The notes under the pieces were generated by a model, which ran no database searches, had not been told where the DNA came from, and saw nothing but the letters and a program-made list of their open reading frames with translations. A stretch of DNA of 38,304 nt from RGIG1681 sp045648025. Lineage in GTDB: Bacteria; Bacillota; Clostridia; Christensenellales; UBA1242. The stretch is taken from NCBI GenBank assembly GCA_045648025.1, contig JAZRNH010000037.1, positions 1 to 38,304 of the forward strand, in the 5' to 3' direction. A program made the position numbers and the translations under genes. Positions 23,507 through 31,429 of this stretch are shown here, one piece after another (position 1 is the first letter of the stretch; each line of letters starts with the position of its first letter).

Positions 23507-23520
23507 CCTGGAGGTGTTTT

Positions 23521-24207
23521 ATGGATGCAATATTAATTAGTATCCAACCAAAATGGGTTGAGAAGATACTCAATGGTGAAAAAACTATTGAGATAAGAAA
23601 AACAATGCCAAAGTGTAAGTTGCCATGCAAAGTTTATATTTACTGCACCAAAGGTCAAGAACTTTGGGGTGATGGAACAGGTGAAACATGGAAAGGTATT
23701 GATGAAAATGAAGACATGGCACTTGTGCATGAACTAAATCCTACACTTGCAAGATTAAATGGTAAGGTTGTTGCAGAATTTACACTTAACAAAGTAAAAG
23801 AATATGGTTATGTTTATTCACCGGTAATGTTAGTTCAAGGCTATTTTACTAAAAAAGGAAAGGAATTAAATTATTCTAATACTTGCTTAAAATTGCATGA
23901 AATAGAAAAGTATGCTAATGATGGAAAAGTATTGCCAAAACCTATTTATGCTTGGCATATTGATGATCTAATTGTTTATGAAAAACCATTACCATTAAAA
24001 GCATTTAGGCATTGTCAATTCAAAGGTTCTATTTATGAGGGGTGTTGTGATAATTGTCACAATGCTCACCATAGTTATCCTGGATGGGTTGAAACAAGAG
24101 AAGATTTATATGATTGTCAAATAGAATCTACTTGTTGCAACTATTTAAAGAAACCTCCACAAAGTTGGTGCTATGTGCATGAGCTGGAGGTGGCACATGA
24201 CAATTAA
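23521..24207 (+). CDS. ASCH/PUA-like domain protein with Cys-rich C-terminus
   Basis: This is a 228-aa protein. The N-terminal 150 residues fit the ASCH fold: ILISIQPKWVEKILNGEKTIEIRK is the signature opening, then VYIYCTKG, GKVVAEFTL, and YAWHIDDL at the end of the domain. ASCH domains bind RNA or nucleotides. The C-terminal 75 residues carry many Cys and His (CCDNCHNAHH, CQIESTCCNY, WCYVH) and probably bind zinc. Such two-part proteins occur in phages of Firmicutes, with unknown targets. Confidence 0.85.
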   Translation: MDAILISIQPKWVEKILNGEKTIEIRKTMPKCKLPCKVYIYCTKGQELWGDGTGETWKGIDENEDMALVHELNPTLARLNGKVVAEFTLNKVKEYGYVYSPVMLVQGYFTKKGKELNYSNTCLKLHEIEKYANDGKVLPKPIYAWHIDDLIVYEKPLPLKAFRHCQFKGSIYEGCCDNCHNAHHSYPGWVETREDLYDCQIESTCCNYLKKPPQSWCYVHELEVAHDN

Positions 24208-24436
24208 AGAATTTATGGATAGTCTGCCAACATTTTCTAAAATGGAAAGAGTTCGATTCTTTGAGAGCTGTGGTCTATTAATTAGAAAAGTGAGAGATGG
24301 AATATTTATTGAGTACACAAAACGAAACAAACAGAGATATTGTGCAATGGTATTTAATCCAACTCATTATGAAAAAGAACTTGAAAATGCAAAGCATGAA
24401 ATAATAAATAACATTTTGTTGAAGTCGGCAAAATGA
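24197..24436 (+). CDS. Small hypothetical protein
   Basis: This 79-aa protein starts at ATG 24197 with GGAGG upstream, inside the 3' end of the ASCH gene. It has a helical N-terminus and a basic central part (TKRNKQRYC). There is no recognisable domain. It is part of the end of the early operon. Confidence 0.72.
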   Translation: MTIKEFMDSLPTFSKMERVRFFESCGLLIRKVRDGIFIEYTKRNKQRYCAMVFNPTHYEKELENAKHEIINNILLKSAK

Positions 24437-24452
24437 TAACAAGGGGTGAAAA

Positions 24453-24851
24453 ATGGTTAGTTTCGAGCAAGTGAAACAAGATTTAAGAAACCTCAAACAT
24501 ATTGAATATTCAATTCAAACCTTTACAGAGGCACAAGAGAAATTACAAAAGCAATATGAGAAACACAAACAAAACAAGTCTGCCACAGATGAAGATTTGC
24601 AGAAATTAAAAGATTCTATGGAAAAGTTAGATGCAAATGGATTCATTAAACAAAGTATTTTGAAGAAAGAACAATATTTTGAGGCAATATCACATTTAGA
24701 ACCTATCAACCAGTCAATCATTATTGATTCTGTTGTTAATGGTGTGACATACTGGAAAATAGGCAATAAATTAGGTTTTTCAGAGATAGCAATCAAGAAA
24801 AGAGTAAACAAATCGGTAAGGCAAATAGTTGATTATCTCAATAAATTGTAA
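24453..24851 (+). CDS. Putative late transcription activator (sigma-region-4/ArpU-like)
   Basis: This is a 132-aa protein. A long coiled N-terminal part is followed by a helix-turn-helix of the sigma-70 region 4 type at about residues 85-125 (VNGVTYWKIGNKLGFSEIAIKKRVNKSVRQIV). It is the last gene of the early operon, followed by a terminator and then the tRNA-like genes and late genes. That is where ArpU-type late regulators of Firmicutes phages sit. The role is inferred from fold and position. Confidence 0.75.
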   Translation: MVSFEQVKQDLRNLKHIEYSIQTFTEAQEKLQKQYEKHKQNKSATDEDLQKLKDSMEKLDANGFIKQSILKKEQYFEAISHLEPINQSIIIDSVVNGVTYWKIGNKLGFSEIAIKKRVNKSVRQIVDYLNKL

Positions 24852-24863
24852 AAACAAAAAAGT

Positions 24864-24887
24864 GTATACTTCGGTATACCTTTTTTT
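24864..24887 (+). terminator. Intrinsic terminator after the early operon
   Basis: The GTATAC-TTCG-GTATAC hairpin (24864-24879) has a stable UUCG tetraloop and is followed by seven T (24881-24887). It separates early from late transcription. Confidence 0.85.
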
Positions 24888-24908
24888 ATTGTAAAGTGTA
24901 AAGTGAAG

Positions 24909-24930
24909 AAGAGTAAAAGAACTCTTTTAT
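24909..24930 (+). terminator. Second weak terminator-like hairpin
   Basis: The AAGAGT/ACTCTT stem with a short A-rich loop is followed by a few T, directly before the tRNA-Leu-like gene. It could also be an RNA processing site. Confidence 0.4.
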
Positions 24931-24932
24931 AT

Positions 24933-25027
24933 GTGGCAGATAGGAAAGATTGGCTCTTTCCACCTTAAAGGTGATAGGCAGTTATGAGGTGTCTATTGTG
25001 CAAGTTCGAGCCTTGCCTGTCACACCA
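24933..25027 (+). tRNA. tRNA-Leu(UAA)-like gene, with encoded CCA
   Basis: The acceptor 5' GTGGCAG (24933-24939) pairs over seven positions (one G-U) with CTGTCAC, followed by discriminator A and CCA. The T-arm is GCAAG-TTCGAGC-CTTGC. The long variable arm (ATAGGCA pairing with TGTCTAT, one G-U) marks a class II tRNA, and the loop CTTAAAG has T before TAA, so the anticodon is UAA (Leu). A73 fits leucine. Oddities: positions 8-9 read AT, the D-stem is 6 bp, and only three anticodon-stem pairs are canonical. It may be functional or decaying. Confidence 0.6.
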
Positions 25028-25100
25028 GTAGATAAAAATCTACAATTTTCCATTTTTCAAATATACCTTAATGGTTGGCTAATAGGAAAGACTATTCTAC

Positions 25101-25174
25101 ATGCCAGAATCACAAAAAGCATGGTGTTGCTATCTGAAATATTGATAGGAAGAGGTTCGCAACTCATCTGGCAT
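25101..25174 (+). ncRNA. Cloverleaf-like RNA element, tRNA-like
   Basis: An 8-bp perfect outer stem ATGCCAGA/TCTGGCAT encloses three small hairpins: CAC...GTG, CTATC-N9-GATAG, and GAG-GTTCGCAA-CTC. The total of 74 bases, three arms and a TTCG in the third arm resemble a tRNA. However, the anticodon-like loop has nine bases and the T-loop lacks the usual A. It is probably a degenerate tRNA or another structured RNA, lying just upstream of a membrane-protein gene. Confidence 0.35.
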
Positions 25175-25190
25175 TTATTTAGGAGGATTT

Positions 25191-25616
25191 ATGTACACAG
25201 CTCTTTTAATATTTTTGATTGTCAATGCACTTATCATGGGATTGCTTGTAGCAAGTTTCATTTATATGATTCTTGAGAATAGAACAAAAGCAATCAAGAG
25301 ATGTGGTGTATTAGAACACGAAAACAAGGTACTTGCAAGTCAATGTAATTGGTATAACAAGAGATTGATAGACTACAAGGCAAAGTTGCCATTAAAGGCA
25401 AAATACAGACTTAATGAGAAAGTTGTCTGTGTCATTAAAGATAAAGTTATTAGAGGCATTATCAAGTGTGTTCTGCTATATGAAAATGAATTAGTGAGAT
25501 ACCAGGTTGAGATTCTTAATAACAAGGATAAAACAATTAGCAATTTAATGGATGTAAATGAAGATTGTGTTTATCCAGACAATACATTAAAGGTTGGTGG
25601 AACAAATGACAAATAA
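25191..25616 (+). CDS. Single-pass membrane protein, unknown
   Basis: This is a 141-aa protein. The ATG at 25191 follows AGGAGG. An N-terminal hydrophobic segment (about residues 3-28, LLIFLIVNALIMGLLVASFIY) is followed by a short coiled region, then a beta-rich domain of about 80 residues (KYRLNEKVVCVIKDKVIRGII). The layout is N-in or signal-anchor. It is the first gene of the late region; an envelope or lysis-related role is possible but not shown. It overlaps the next gene by 11 bases. Confidence 0.78.
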   Translation: MYTALLIFLIVNALIMGLLVASFIYMILENRTKAIKRCGVLEHENKVLASQCNWYNKRLIDYKAKLPLKAKYRLNEKVVCVIKDKVIRGIIKCVLLYENELVRYQVEILNNKDKTISNLMDVNEDCVYPDNTLKVGGTNDK

Positions 25617-25875
25617 ACAATTTCAAGAGTTAGCAGTAAAGACTGTAGTTGATTACTTTAACAATCGTGTGGAAAAAACAGATAACAAACAAATTACAGC
25701 AGATGATGTTTATATCGTTTGGCTTTGCAAGACACTTCAAAATCATAAAGCACTTGTAAGTACAAATATTAGTGATGGCATGTACTACGAACTTACTTAC
25801 AATGGTGATAAAAAAGAACTTTACCTTGATGCTTATAAGAAATGGGAAAACAGATGTATCAAGGTTGAGGACTAA
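25606..25875 (+). CDS. DUF6275-like small phage protein
   Basis: This 89-aa protein starts at ATG 25606 with GGTGG upstream. The pattern DDVYIVWLCKTLQNHKALVST, then DGMYYELTYNGDKKELYLDAYKKW, is that of a small conserved phage protein known as DUF6275. Such proteins are common near terminase genes of Firmicutes phages. No function is established. Confidence 0.8.
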   Translation: MTNKQFQELAVKTVVDYFNNRVEKTDNKQITADDVYIVWLCKTLQNHKALVSTNISDGMYYELTYNGDKKELYLDAYKKWENRCIKVED

Positions 25876-25889
25876 AGTGAGGTGATTCT

Positions 25890-26408
25890 ATGGCACAAGG
25901 TTCTAAATATACAGATGAACAAAAAGAACAAGCACTTGCAATGCTAACAACAATGTCTTTCAAAGCTGTATCAAAGAGCCTTAAGATACCAGAGAGAACC
26001 TTGAGGGATTGGAAAGATACAGAAGAGAAAATCAATCCAGAGTTTGCAAAACTTCGCAACGAAAAGAAAAAAGCATTTGTTGAAAAAGCCTGGAGCATTA
26101 TGGAAAAGGCAAATCAATTACTTGAAAGAAAACTAGATAGAGCATTAAACAAGGAAAAAGAACTTGATGATGCTCTTGATGAACTTTATGAGGAAACAGA
26201 CTTTGAGAAGAAGAAAGACAGAGAAAAATATCTTCGAGTTGCAAGGAAAGTGGATTCATTAAAGATGGAAAATATTGGTCAATTATCTACAGTTATAGGA
26301 ACTCTTTATGATAAACAAGCACTTATCAACAAAGAGGCAACTGTAAATCATGGTGCAGATGCATCACTTGAAGAGGTGTTAAGAGGTCTGCAAGGTGAGG
26401 AAATGTGA
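25890..26408 (+). CDS. terS: Terminase small subunit
   Basis: This is a 172-aa protein. An N-terminal helix-turn-helix (LTTMSFKAVSKSLKIPERTLRDW) recognises the packaging site. A long coiled central region should mediate ring assembly, and the C-terminus (LEEVLRGLQGEEM) probably docks the large subunit. Its stop overlaps the start of the large subunit. Order and length fit. The packaging mode (pac or cos) cannot be deduced because no site is recognisable. Confidence 0.85.
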   Translation: MAQGSKYTDEQKEQALAMLTTMSFKAVSKSLKIPERTLRDWKDTEEKINPEFAKLRNEKKKAFVEKAWSIMEKANQLLERKLDRALNKEKELDDALDELYEETDFEKKKDREKYLRVARKVDSLKMENIGQLSTVIGTLYDKQALINKEATVNHGADASLEEVLRGLQGEEM

Positions 26409-28120
26409 TGGCAATCAACACAAAAAAATACATTGAAAATGAATTGTGGATAAGAACAAAAGATTCACAGATAATTCCATTTATTATCAATGAACCTCAA
26501 ATGAAACTTTACAACACAATAAAAGAATTAGTTAAACAAAACAAACCTATTCGAATCATCATCTTAAAAGCAAGACAGATGGGATTTTCTACTTTAACAG
26601 AGGCATTAATCTTTAAGAGAACAGCAACAAAGCACAATGTCAATAGTGGTATAGTTGCACATAAAGAAGAGGCAACAACTAACCTATTCAATATGTCACA
26701 ATTATTCTATGAGAAATTGAAGAGTTGCTTAAGACCTCAAATAAGAAAGAGTAATGCTAAAGAACTTATCTTTGATAACAAAGAGGGAACTGGATTAAAG
26801 AGCAAAATCAAATGTATGACTGCTGGTGGTGAGGGAATAGGTCGTTCCGATACATTTCAGAACTTGCACATTTCAGAATATGCTTTCTGGAAAGGTGACA
26901 AGAAAAACACTCTGGCTGGATTATTACAAGCAGTTCCAGATACATCAGATAGCATGGTAATCATAGAGTCTACAGCTAATGGTTATGATGACTTTAAACA
27001 AAGGTGGGATGATGCAGTAGATGGCAAGAGTGATTATGTTCCTCTATTCTGTGCATGGCACGAGTTGAAGTCTTACAGAAGAGATGCAACTGGTATTGTG
27101 CTAACAGATGAGGAAATAGAACTTAAACAACTTTATAACCTGGATGATGAGCAAATTGCTTGGCGAAGATGGAAGATTGCCAACGATTGTGGTGGTGACA
27201 TTGATCTATTCAAACAAGAGTTTCCTAGTTGTCCAGAAGAGGCATTTATTTCATCTGGTTCGAGTGTTTTCGATAAAGAAAGCATTGTTAAACAGATTGA
27301 AAGAGTTCGTACCTTGCAACCAGTAAAACGAGGCTATTTCGAGTACGAAAAGAAAGTAATTGATGTAGACAATTACGAGATAAACAATATCAAGTGGGTT
27401 GATGATGAGAAAGGATATATCACTATTCATCATGAACCTGTGGTGATATACGACCAGAAGACAAAACGACCATTAAGGAAAGCACCTTATGTAATTGGTT
27501 GTGATGTGGCTGGTAATGGCGAAGACTATTTTACTGCTAAAGTAGTCGATTGCATAACACATGATAGACATGCAACTCTGCATAAGCAAGACATACACGA
27601 AGACTTGTATGCAGATCAACTCTATTGTTTAGGTATGTATTATCATGAGGCTTTAATTGGTATAGAGGTCAATTATAGCATTGTAGCAGACAGAGAGTTG
27701 AACAAACTCAATTATCCTCACATCTATCAAAGAGAAGTGTTTGATAAGCAGAACCAAAGATTCATGAAACAAACTGGATTCATTACAAACTCTGTGACAA
27801 GACCACTTATGATAGCAAAACTTGTAAAACTCTTTAGAGAAGATATTACACATGAGTGTGATGTTGCAACTTTAAGAGAGTGTTTAACTTTTGTTAAGAA
27901 CGAGAAAGGTCGTGCAGAGGCAGAATATGGATTCCATGATGACTTGGTTATGGCAGATGCAATAGCTGAAACAATCATAGAACAACAAGATTGTGATTGG
28001 ATTGAGATTGAGCAAGAGAAATACGAATTGCCTTTTGCTTTACAATCTGAAGATGATGTTGATGGTGAGTATGAGGATACATATCAAGATTATTTTAGTG
28101 CATTGGAGGAAGAGTTTTAA
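26408..28120 (+). CDS. terL: Terminase large subunit
   Basis: This is a 570-aa protein. ATG 26408 shares its A with the preceding stop. The ATPase part has a Walker A-like KARQMGFST at 54-62 and Walker B LHISEYAFW with Glu157. The nuclease part has Asp366 in GCDVAG, Glu420 in GIEVN and HDDLVMADA with Asp511/512 and Asp517. It cuts concatemeric phage DNA and pumps it into the empty head through the portal encoded downstream. Confidence 0.96.
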   Translation: MAINTKKYIENELWIRTKDSQIIPFIINEPQMKLYNTIKELVKQNKPIRIIILKARQMGFSTLTEALIFKRTATKHNVNSGIVAHKEEATTNLFNMSQLFYEKLKSCLRPQIRKSNAKELIFDNKEGTGLKSKIKCMTAGGEGIGRSDTFQNLHISEYAFWKGDKKNTLAGLLQAVPDTSDSMVIIESTANGYDDFKQRWDDAVDGKSDYVPLFCAWHELKSYRRDATGIVLTDEEIELKQLYNLDDEQIAWRRWKIANDCGGDIDLFKQEFPSCPEEAFISSGSSVFDKESIVKQIERVRTLQPVKRGYFEYEKKVIDVDNYEINNIKWVDDEKGYITIHHEPVVIYDQKTKRPLRKAPYVIGCDVAGNGEDYFTAKVVDCITHDRHATLHKQDIHEDLYADQLYCLGMYYHEALIGIEVNYSIVADRELNKLNYPHIYQREVFDKQNQRFMKQTGFITNSVTRPLMIAKLVKLFREDITHECDVATLRECLTFVKNEKGRAEAEYGFHDDLVMADAIAETIIEQQDCDWIEIEQEKYELPFALQSEDDVDGEYEDTYQDYFSALEEEF

Positions 28121-28380
28121 TGGAAGAAATACTAAAAGCATTGGTACAACAAGCATTTCAATCTCAAAATGAGAGAATTGATGCTTTAAAAGAAGAGGTT
28201 AAACAATTAAAAGCAGACAAAGATGCACAAGCAGAAAAGATTAAGAACCTTGAAGAACTTAATGGGTTATTCGATAGTAAGATACAAGAGTTGATCGGAT
28301 ACATTAAGCAATATGTTGTTAAGGATGATGAAATAAGTTTAATGGAGGAATATAAGTTTGGTGAACAAGACAGAAAGTAA
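28120..28380 (+). CDS. Small coiled-coil protein before the portal
   Basis: This is an 86-aa protein, almost entirely a heptad-type coiled coil (ALKEEVKQLKADKDAQAEKI). It starts at the last base of the terminase stop and overlaps the portal start. A packaging or head-assembly accessory role is plausible. No family is recognised. Confidence 0.78.
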   Translation: MEEILKALVQQAFQSQNERIDALKEEVKQLKADKDAQAEKIKNLEELNGLFDSKIQELIGYIKQYVVKDDEISLMEEYKFGEQDRK

Positions 28381-30397
28381 ACAAGATAGACTTAATCAAA
28401 TCTGGCAAGAACACAAAGATGGCAAGTCTTTTCAAAAAACCATTGGCTTGGAAACAATGATTCCTCTATGTGTTGATTTCTATGAGGGAAGACATTGGGG
28501 AAAGGTTAGTGAAAAAACAAAGACTTTGCCTAGACCTATCTTTAACCAGATTGAAATGATTGTAGATAGTAAAGGTGCAGGGATACTTGCAACACCTTTA
28601 AAGGTTATATTTAGTTCTCATGAAGTTCCAGAACTAGCAGACAAACTTACAGCTTTTAACAGACAGATGGAAAAGGAAATGAAACTTGAAGACATCTGGT
28701 GTGAAATGGTTAATCAAGCAGAGGTTGAGGGTTCTAGTTTCTTACATTTCTTCTGGGATGCAGAGGCAACTGGAAAGAGAGGCGAATATAAAGGTGGAAC
28801 AAGAGCAGAGGTTATTGAACCACTTAACATAACTGTACATAATCCACGAGAAACAGACATCCAGAAACAAAAGTGGATAATCATTGAAACAAGGTGTGAA
28901 CTTGATGCTGTAAAGGCAATGTGCAAAAACAAAGCAGATGCAGACAAGATTGAACCAGATGACAATGAGAATATTCGTGATGAGAAAGAGCAAGATGGTA
29001 GCAAGTTAGTCACAGTGCTTACAAAATACTTTAAACAAAATGGTGAGGTTTATTTTGAAAAGGTCACCAAAAATGTATTTATTCGTGAGGCAACAGCACT
29101 TAATCCAGAAATTAATAAGACTCTTATTAGACAAAAGAACAAAGAAGATGCTGCAGAATCTAACTTGCCAGATAATCCAGAAGAAGAACAAAGTGGATAC
29201 AAAGCGACACTTTATCCTATTGAGGTTTATCAATACAAGAGAAGAAAGAATTGCATCTATGGTCGTGGTGAGGTTGAACCTATTATTCCAAATAACAGAG
29301 TTGTCAATTTCAATACAGCTATGATGTCAAAGAGTGTTGAAGATCAAGGATTTGGTCAAGTGTGTGCTAAAGAGGGTGCAATGGCTAAAGGTGATAAATT
29401 CACCAACGATCCAACAAAACTCTTGATTGATAGATACAAAGGTGGTCAAGGGTTCTACACTTTACAGAAACAACCATTTAATCCTCAAACATATCAGTTA
29501 AACAAAGATATTCTTGAAACAACAAGAAGTGTGACTGGTGCAACGGAGGTTATGACTGGTGAAATCATGGGTGCAAATCAATCTGGCGCATCTATTGCTT
29601 ACTTACAACAACAAGCACAAAAACCTATTGATAATCTTGCTAGAGGTTATAGAAAGTTTAGACAAAGATGTGCAGAGATTCTATTGCAATTTTATGTGCT
29701 TTTCTATGAAGATAAAGAGTTTTATAACGAGATCTCATCTGAAGAGGCACAAGGCATCTTGCAAGAGCAATTATCAAGACAAGGTGCATCACAAGAACAA
29801 GTTGCTAAAGAGGTGTCAAGTGTTGGCACAGAACCTATTAAATTTAAAGATATGTTTAATGGTGTAGAATTCAGCAAATATGAGTTCGATATAACCATTG
29901 AGATTGGTGCTGGTACTCAATATAGTGAGATAATTACAGTCAACATATTAGACAACTTGTTGAATAGTGGAAAGATTAGTTTGAGAACATACTACAATGT
30001 TTATCCAGACACTCTACTACCAAACAAGAAAGAATTGATAAAAGACCTGGATAATCAAGAACAAGGTCAAATTGCTCAATTATCTCAAGTGGTTGAAAGT
30101 CAAAAAGCACAACTTGAACAATATGCTCAAGTGACACAAAAGTTGACAGAGATTGCAAATAACATTGCTGGAACAATCAATGAGAATAAGAAACTCAAAG
30201 AATTGTTGGCTCGAACAGAGGCAGAAAAGAATCAACTACAAGCTGAATATACAGAGAAAATCAATATTGCTAATAATGAAATCATCAAGACACAACAAGA
30301 TGCAAATGATTTAGCAGCATTGGTTAAGATGCAAGGAGGAAATGCAAATGCAAATGATATGTCAACATTGCAAGGCAGTCTTGATGAAGAAGAATAG
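28358..30397 (+). CDS. Portal protein, P22-like podovirus type
   Basis: This is a 679-aa protein. Start codon TTG 28358 lies nine bases after GGAGG (28344-28348); GTG 28361 is the alternative. Recognisable traits: VDFYEGRHWGK near the N-terminus, RPIFNQIEMIVDSKGAG, YKRRKNCIYGRGEVEPIIPN, GATEVMTGEIMGANQSGASIA, and a C-terminal coiled coil (barrel-like) at about residues 560-650. These and the length fit the P22-type portal, the ring at the capsid vertex through which DNA passes. The long C-terminal coil may extend into the head. Confidence 0.9.
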   Translation: MVNKTESKQDRLNQIWQEHKDGKSFQKTIGLETMIPLCVDFYEGRHWGKVSEKTKTLPRPIFNQIEMIVDSKGAGILATPLKVIFSSHEVPELADKLTAFNRQMEKEMKLEDIWCEMVNQAEVEGSSFLHFFWDAEATGKRGEYKGGTRAEVIEPLNITVHNPRETDIQKQKWIIIETRCELDAVKAMCKNKADADKIEPDDNENIRDEKEQDGSKLVTVLTKYFKQNGEVYFEKVTKNVFIREATALNPEINKTLIRQKNKEDAAESNLPDNPEEEQSGYKATLYPIEVYQYKRRKNCIYGRGEVEPIIPNNRVVNFNTAMMSKSVEDQGFGQVCAKEGAMAKGDKFTNDPTKLLIDRYKGGQGFYTLQKQPFNPQTYQLNKDILETTRSVTGATEVMTGEIMGANQSGASIAYLQQQAQKPIDNLARGYRKFRQRCAEILLQFYVLFYEDKEFYNEISSEEAQGILQEQLSRQGASQEQVAKEVSSVGTEPIKFKDMFNGVEFSKYEFDITIEIGAGTQYSEIITVNILDNLLNSGKISLRTYYNVYPDTLLPNKKELIKDLDNQEQGQIAQLSQVVESQKAQLEQYAQVTQKLTEIANNIAGTINENKKLKELLARTEAEKNQLQAEYTEKINIANNEIIKTQQDANDLAALVKMQGGNANANDMSTLQGSLDEEE

Positions 30398-30491
30398 CAA
30401 CAAATACAAGACAACCTTTACTTGCAGAAGACCAGATTGTCCTAACTATAACAAGGATGTTCTGGTAAAGAAAGTGATAGTTAAAGCATAA
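30384..30491 (+). CDS. Tiny basic protein with Cys pair
   Basis: This is a 35-aa open frame overlapping the portal stop. It has ATG 30384 and a weak AAGGCAG site. The sequence is Lys-rich with TCRRPDCPNYN, a Cys-x4-Cys pair. It is short, so coding status rests on the operon position and on the sensible composition. It might bind metal or nucleic acid. Confidence 0.5.
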   Translation: MKKNSNKYKTTFTCRRPDCPNYNKDVLVKKVIVKA

Positions 30492-30548
30492 GGCTTTGAT
30501 TATATAAAAATCGCATAGAATAGCGGAAAAATCTTAAGGAGGGCGAAT

Positions 30549-31376
30549 ATGCCAGAAATCGAAAAAACTGCGGAAACAAGCATTGAGCAAGAACCTAGCA
30601 ATGAGGTAAATGCTAACTACAATGCAGTTGATGAGGTCGCAGACATCAACAAAGAAGAGGAGAATGTAAATGATGTTGAGTTTACAGATACAAAGGCAGA
30701 AGAGAGTGACGACTCTAACAAACCAGAGGTGAAGAAAACTCAAAGTAATGCACAAAATTCCGAATATGCTCGAAAAAGAAGAGAGGCAGAAAGAAAAGCC
30801 GAACTTGAAAGAGCAAAAGAAGAGGCAAGAAACAATGCCATTATCGAATTCACAAATGGAGTTAATCCATACACAGATGAAGAGATTAAAGACAAAGTTG
30901 ATATTGAAAAATATCTTGCCATGAAAGAGATTGAAAAAAATGGTGGTGATCCTATTGCAGATTATCATAAGGTTCAATCAAAGAAACAAAAAGAAGAAAT
31001 TGAAAACAGAAAGAAAGCAGATGATGAAAAGCAATGGTATGCGAACGATAGAAAAGATTTCTTTAGTAAGCATCCAGAGATGACAGATGCAGAACTTTCT
31101 AATCTACTACAAAATGAGCAATTTCTTTTATATGGTGATGGAAAGTTTGGTAGCAAACCTTTAGCAGAGATTTATGATGGATTCAATAAGATGATGTCAA
31201 CCTTTGAGAACAAGGCAAAATCTATGGCAGAAAAGATGTATGCAAACAAGCAATCTTCACCAGGCTCACTCAATAGTTCAGAGGTATCTAAAACGAAGAG
31301 TTGGGCAGATATGAGTCCAAAAGAATTTGAGGCTGAAATTAAGAAAGCCAAAGATGGTGGATATAGACAAACATAG
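30549..31376 (+). CDS. Scaffolding protein
   Basis: This is a 275-aa protein with AAGGAGGG upstream. It is very acidic at the N-terminus and Lys/Glu-rich helical in the middle (residues 70-150). The C-terminus carries KSWADMSPKEFEAEIKKAKDGG, a short helical tail of the kind that scaffolds use to bind the coat. It sits between portal and major capsid protein, the invariant place of the scaffold. Identification is by position and composition. Confidence 0.8.
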   Translation: MPEIEKTAETSIEQEPSNEVNANYNAVDEVADINKEEENVNDVEFTDTKAEESDDSNKPEVKKTQSNAQNSEYARKRREAERKAELERAKEEARNNAIIEFTNGVNPYTDEEIKDKVDIEKYLAMKEIEKNGGDPIADYHKVQSKKQKEEIENRKKADDEKQWYANDRKDFFSKHPEMTDAELSNLLQNEQFLLYGDGKFGSKPLAEIYDGFNKMMSTFENKAKSMAEKMYANKQSSPGSLNSSEVSKTKSWADMSPKEFEAEIKKAKDGGYRQT

Positions 31377-31429
31377 AGGTGAAAGTCCTCTAAATAATTA
31401 AAATTTTAAATTATAGGAGGGCAAAAATT

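Noticed and set aside
25028..25043. GTAGAT-AAAA-ATCTAC palindrome as a fourth operator
   Set aside because: The spacing is one base shorter than the operators and the outer T/A is lost on the left. It fits better as a hairpin following the tRNA-like gene.
24950..25276. A 108-aa open frame over the tRNA-like region
   Set aside because: It has a TTG start, no ribosome site, covers the tRNA-Leu-like and second structured element, and overlaps the well-supported gene at 25191.
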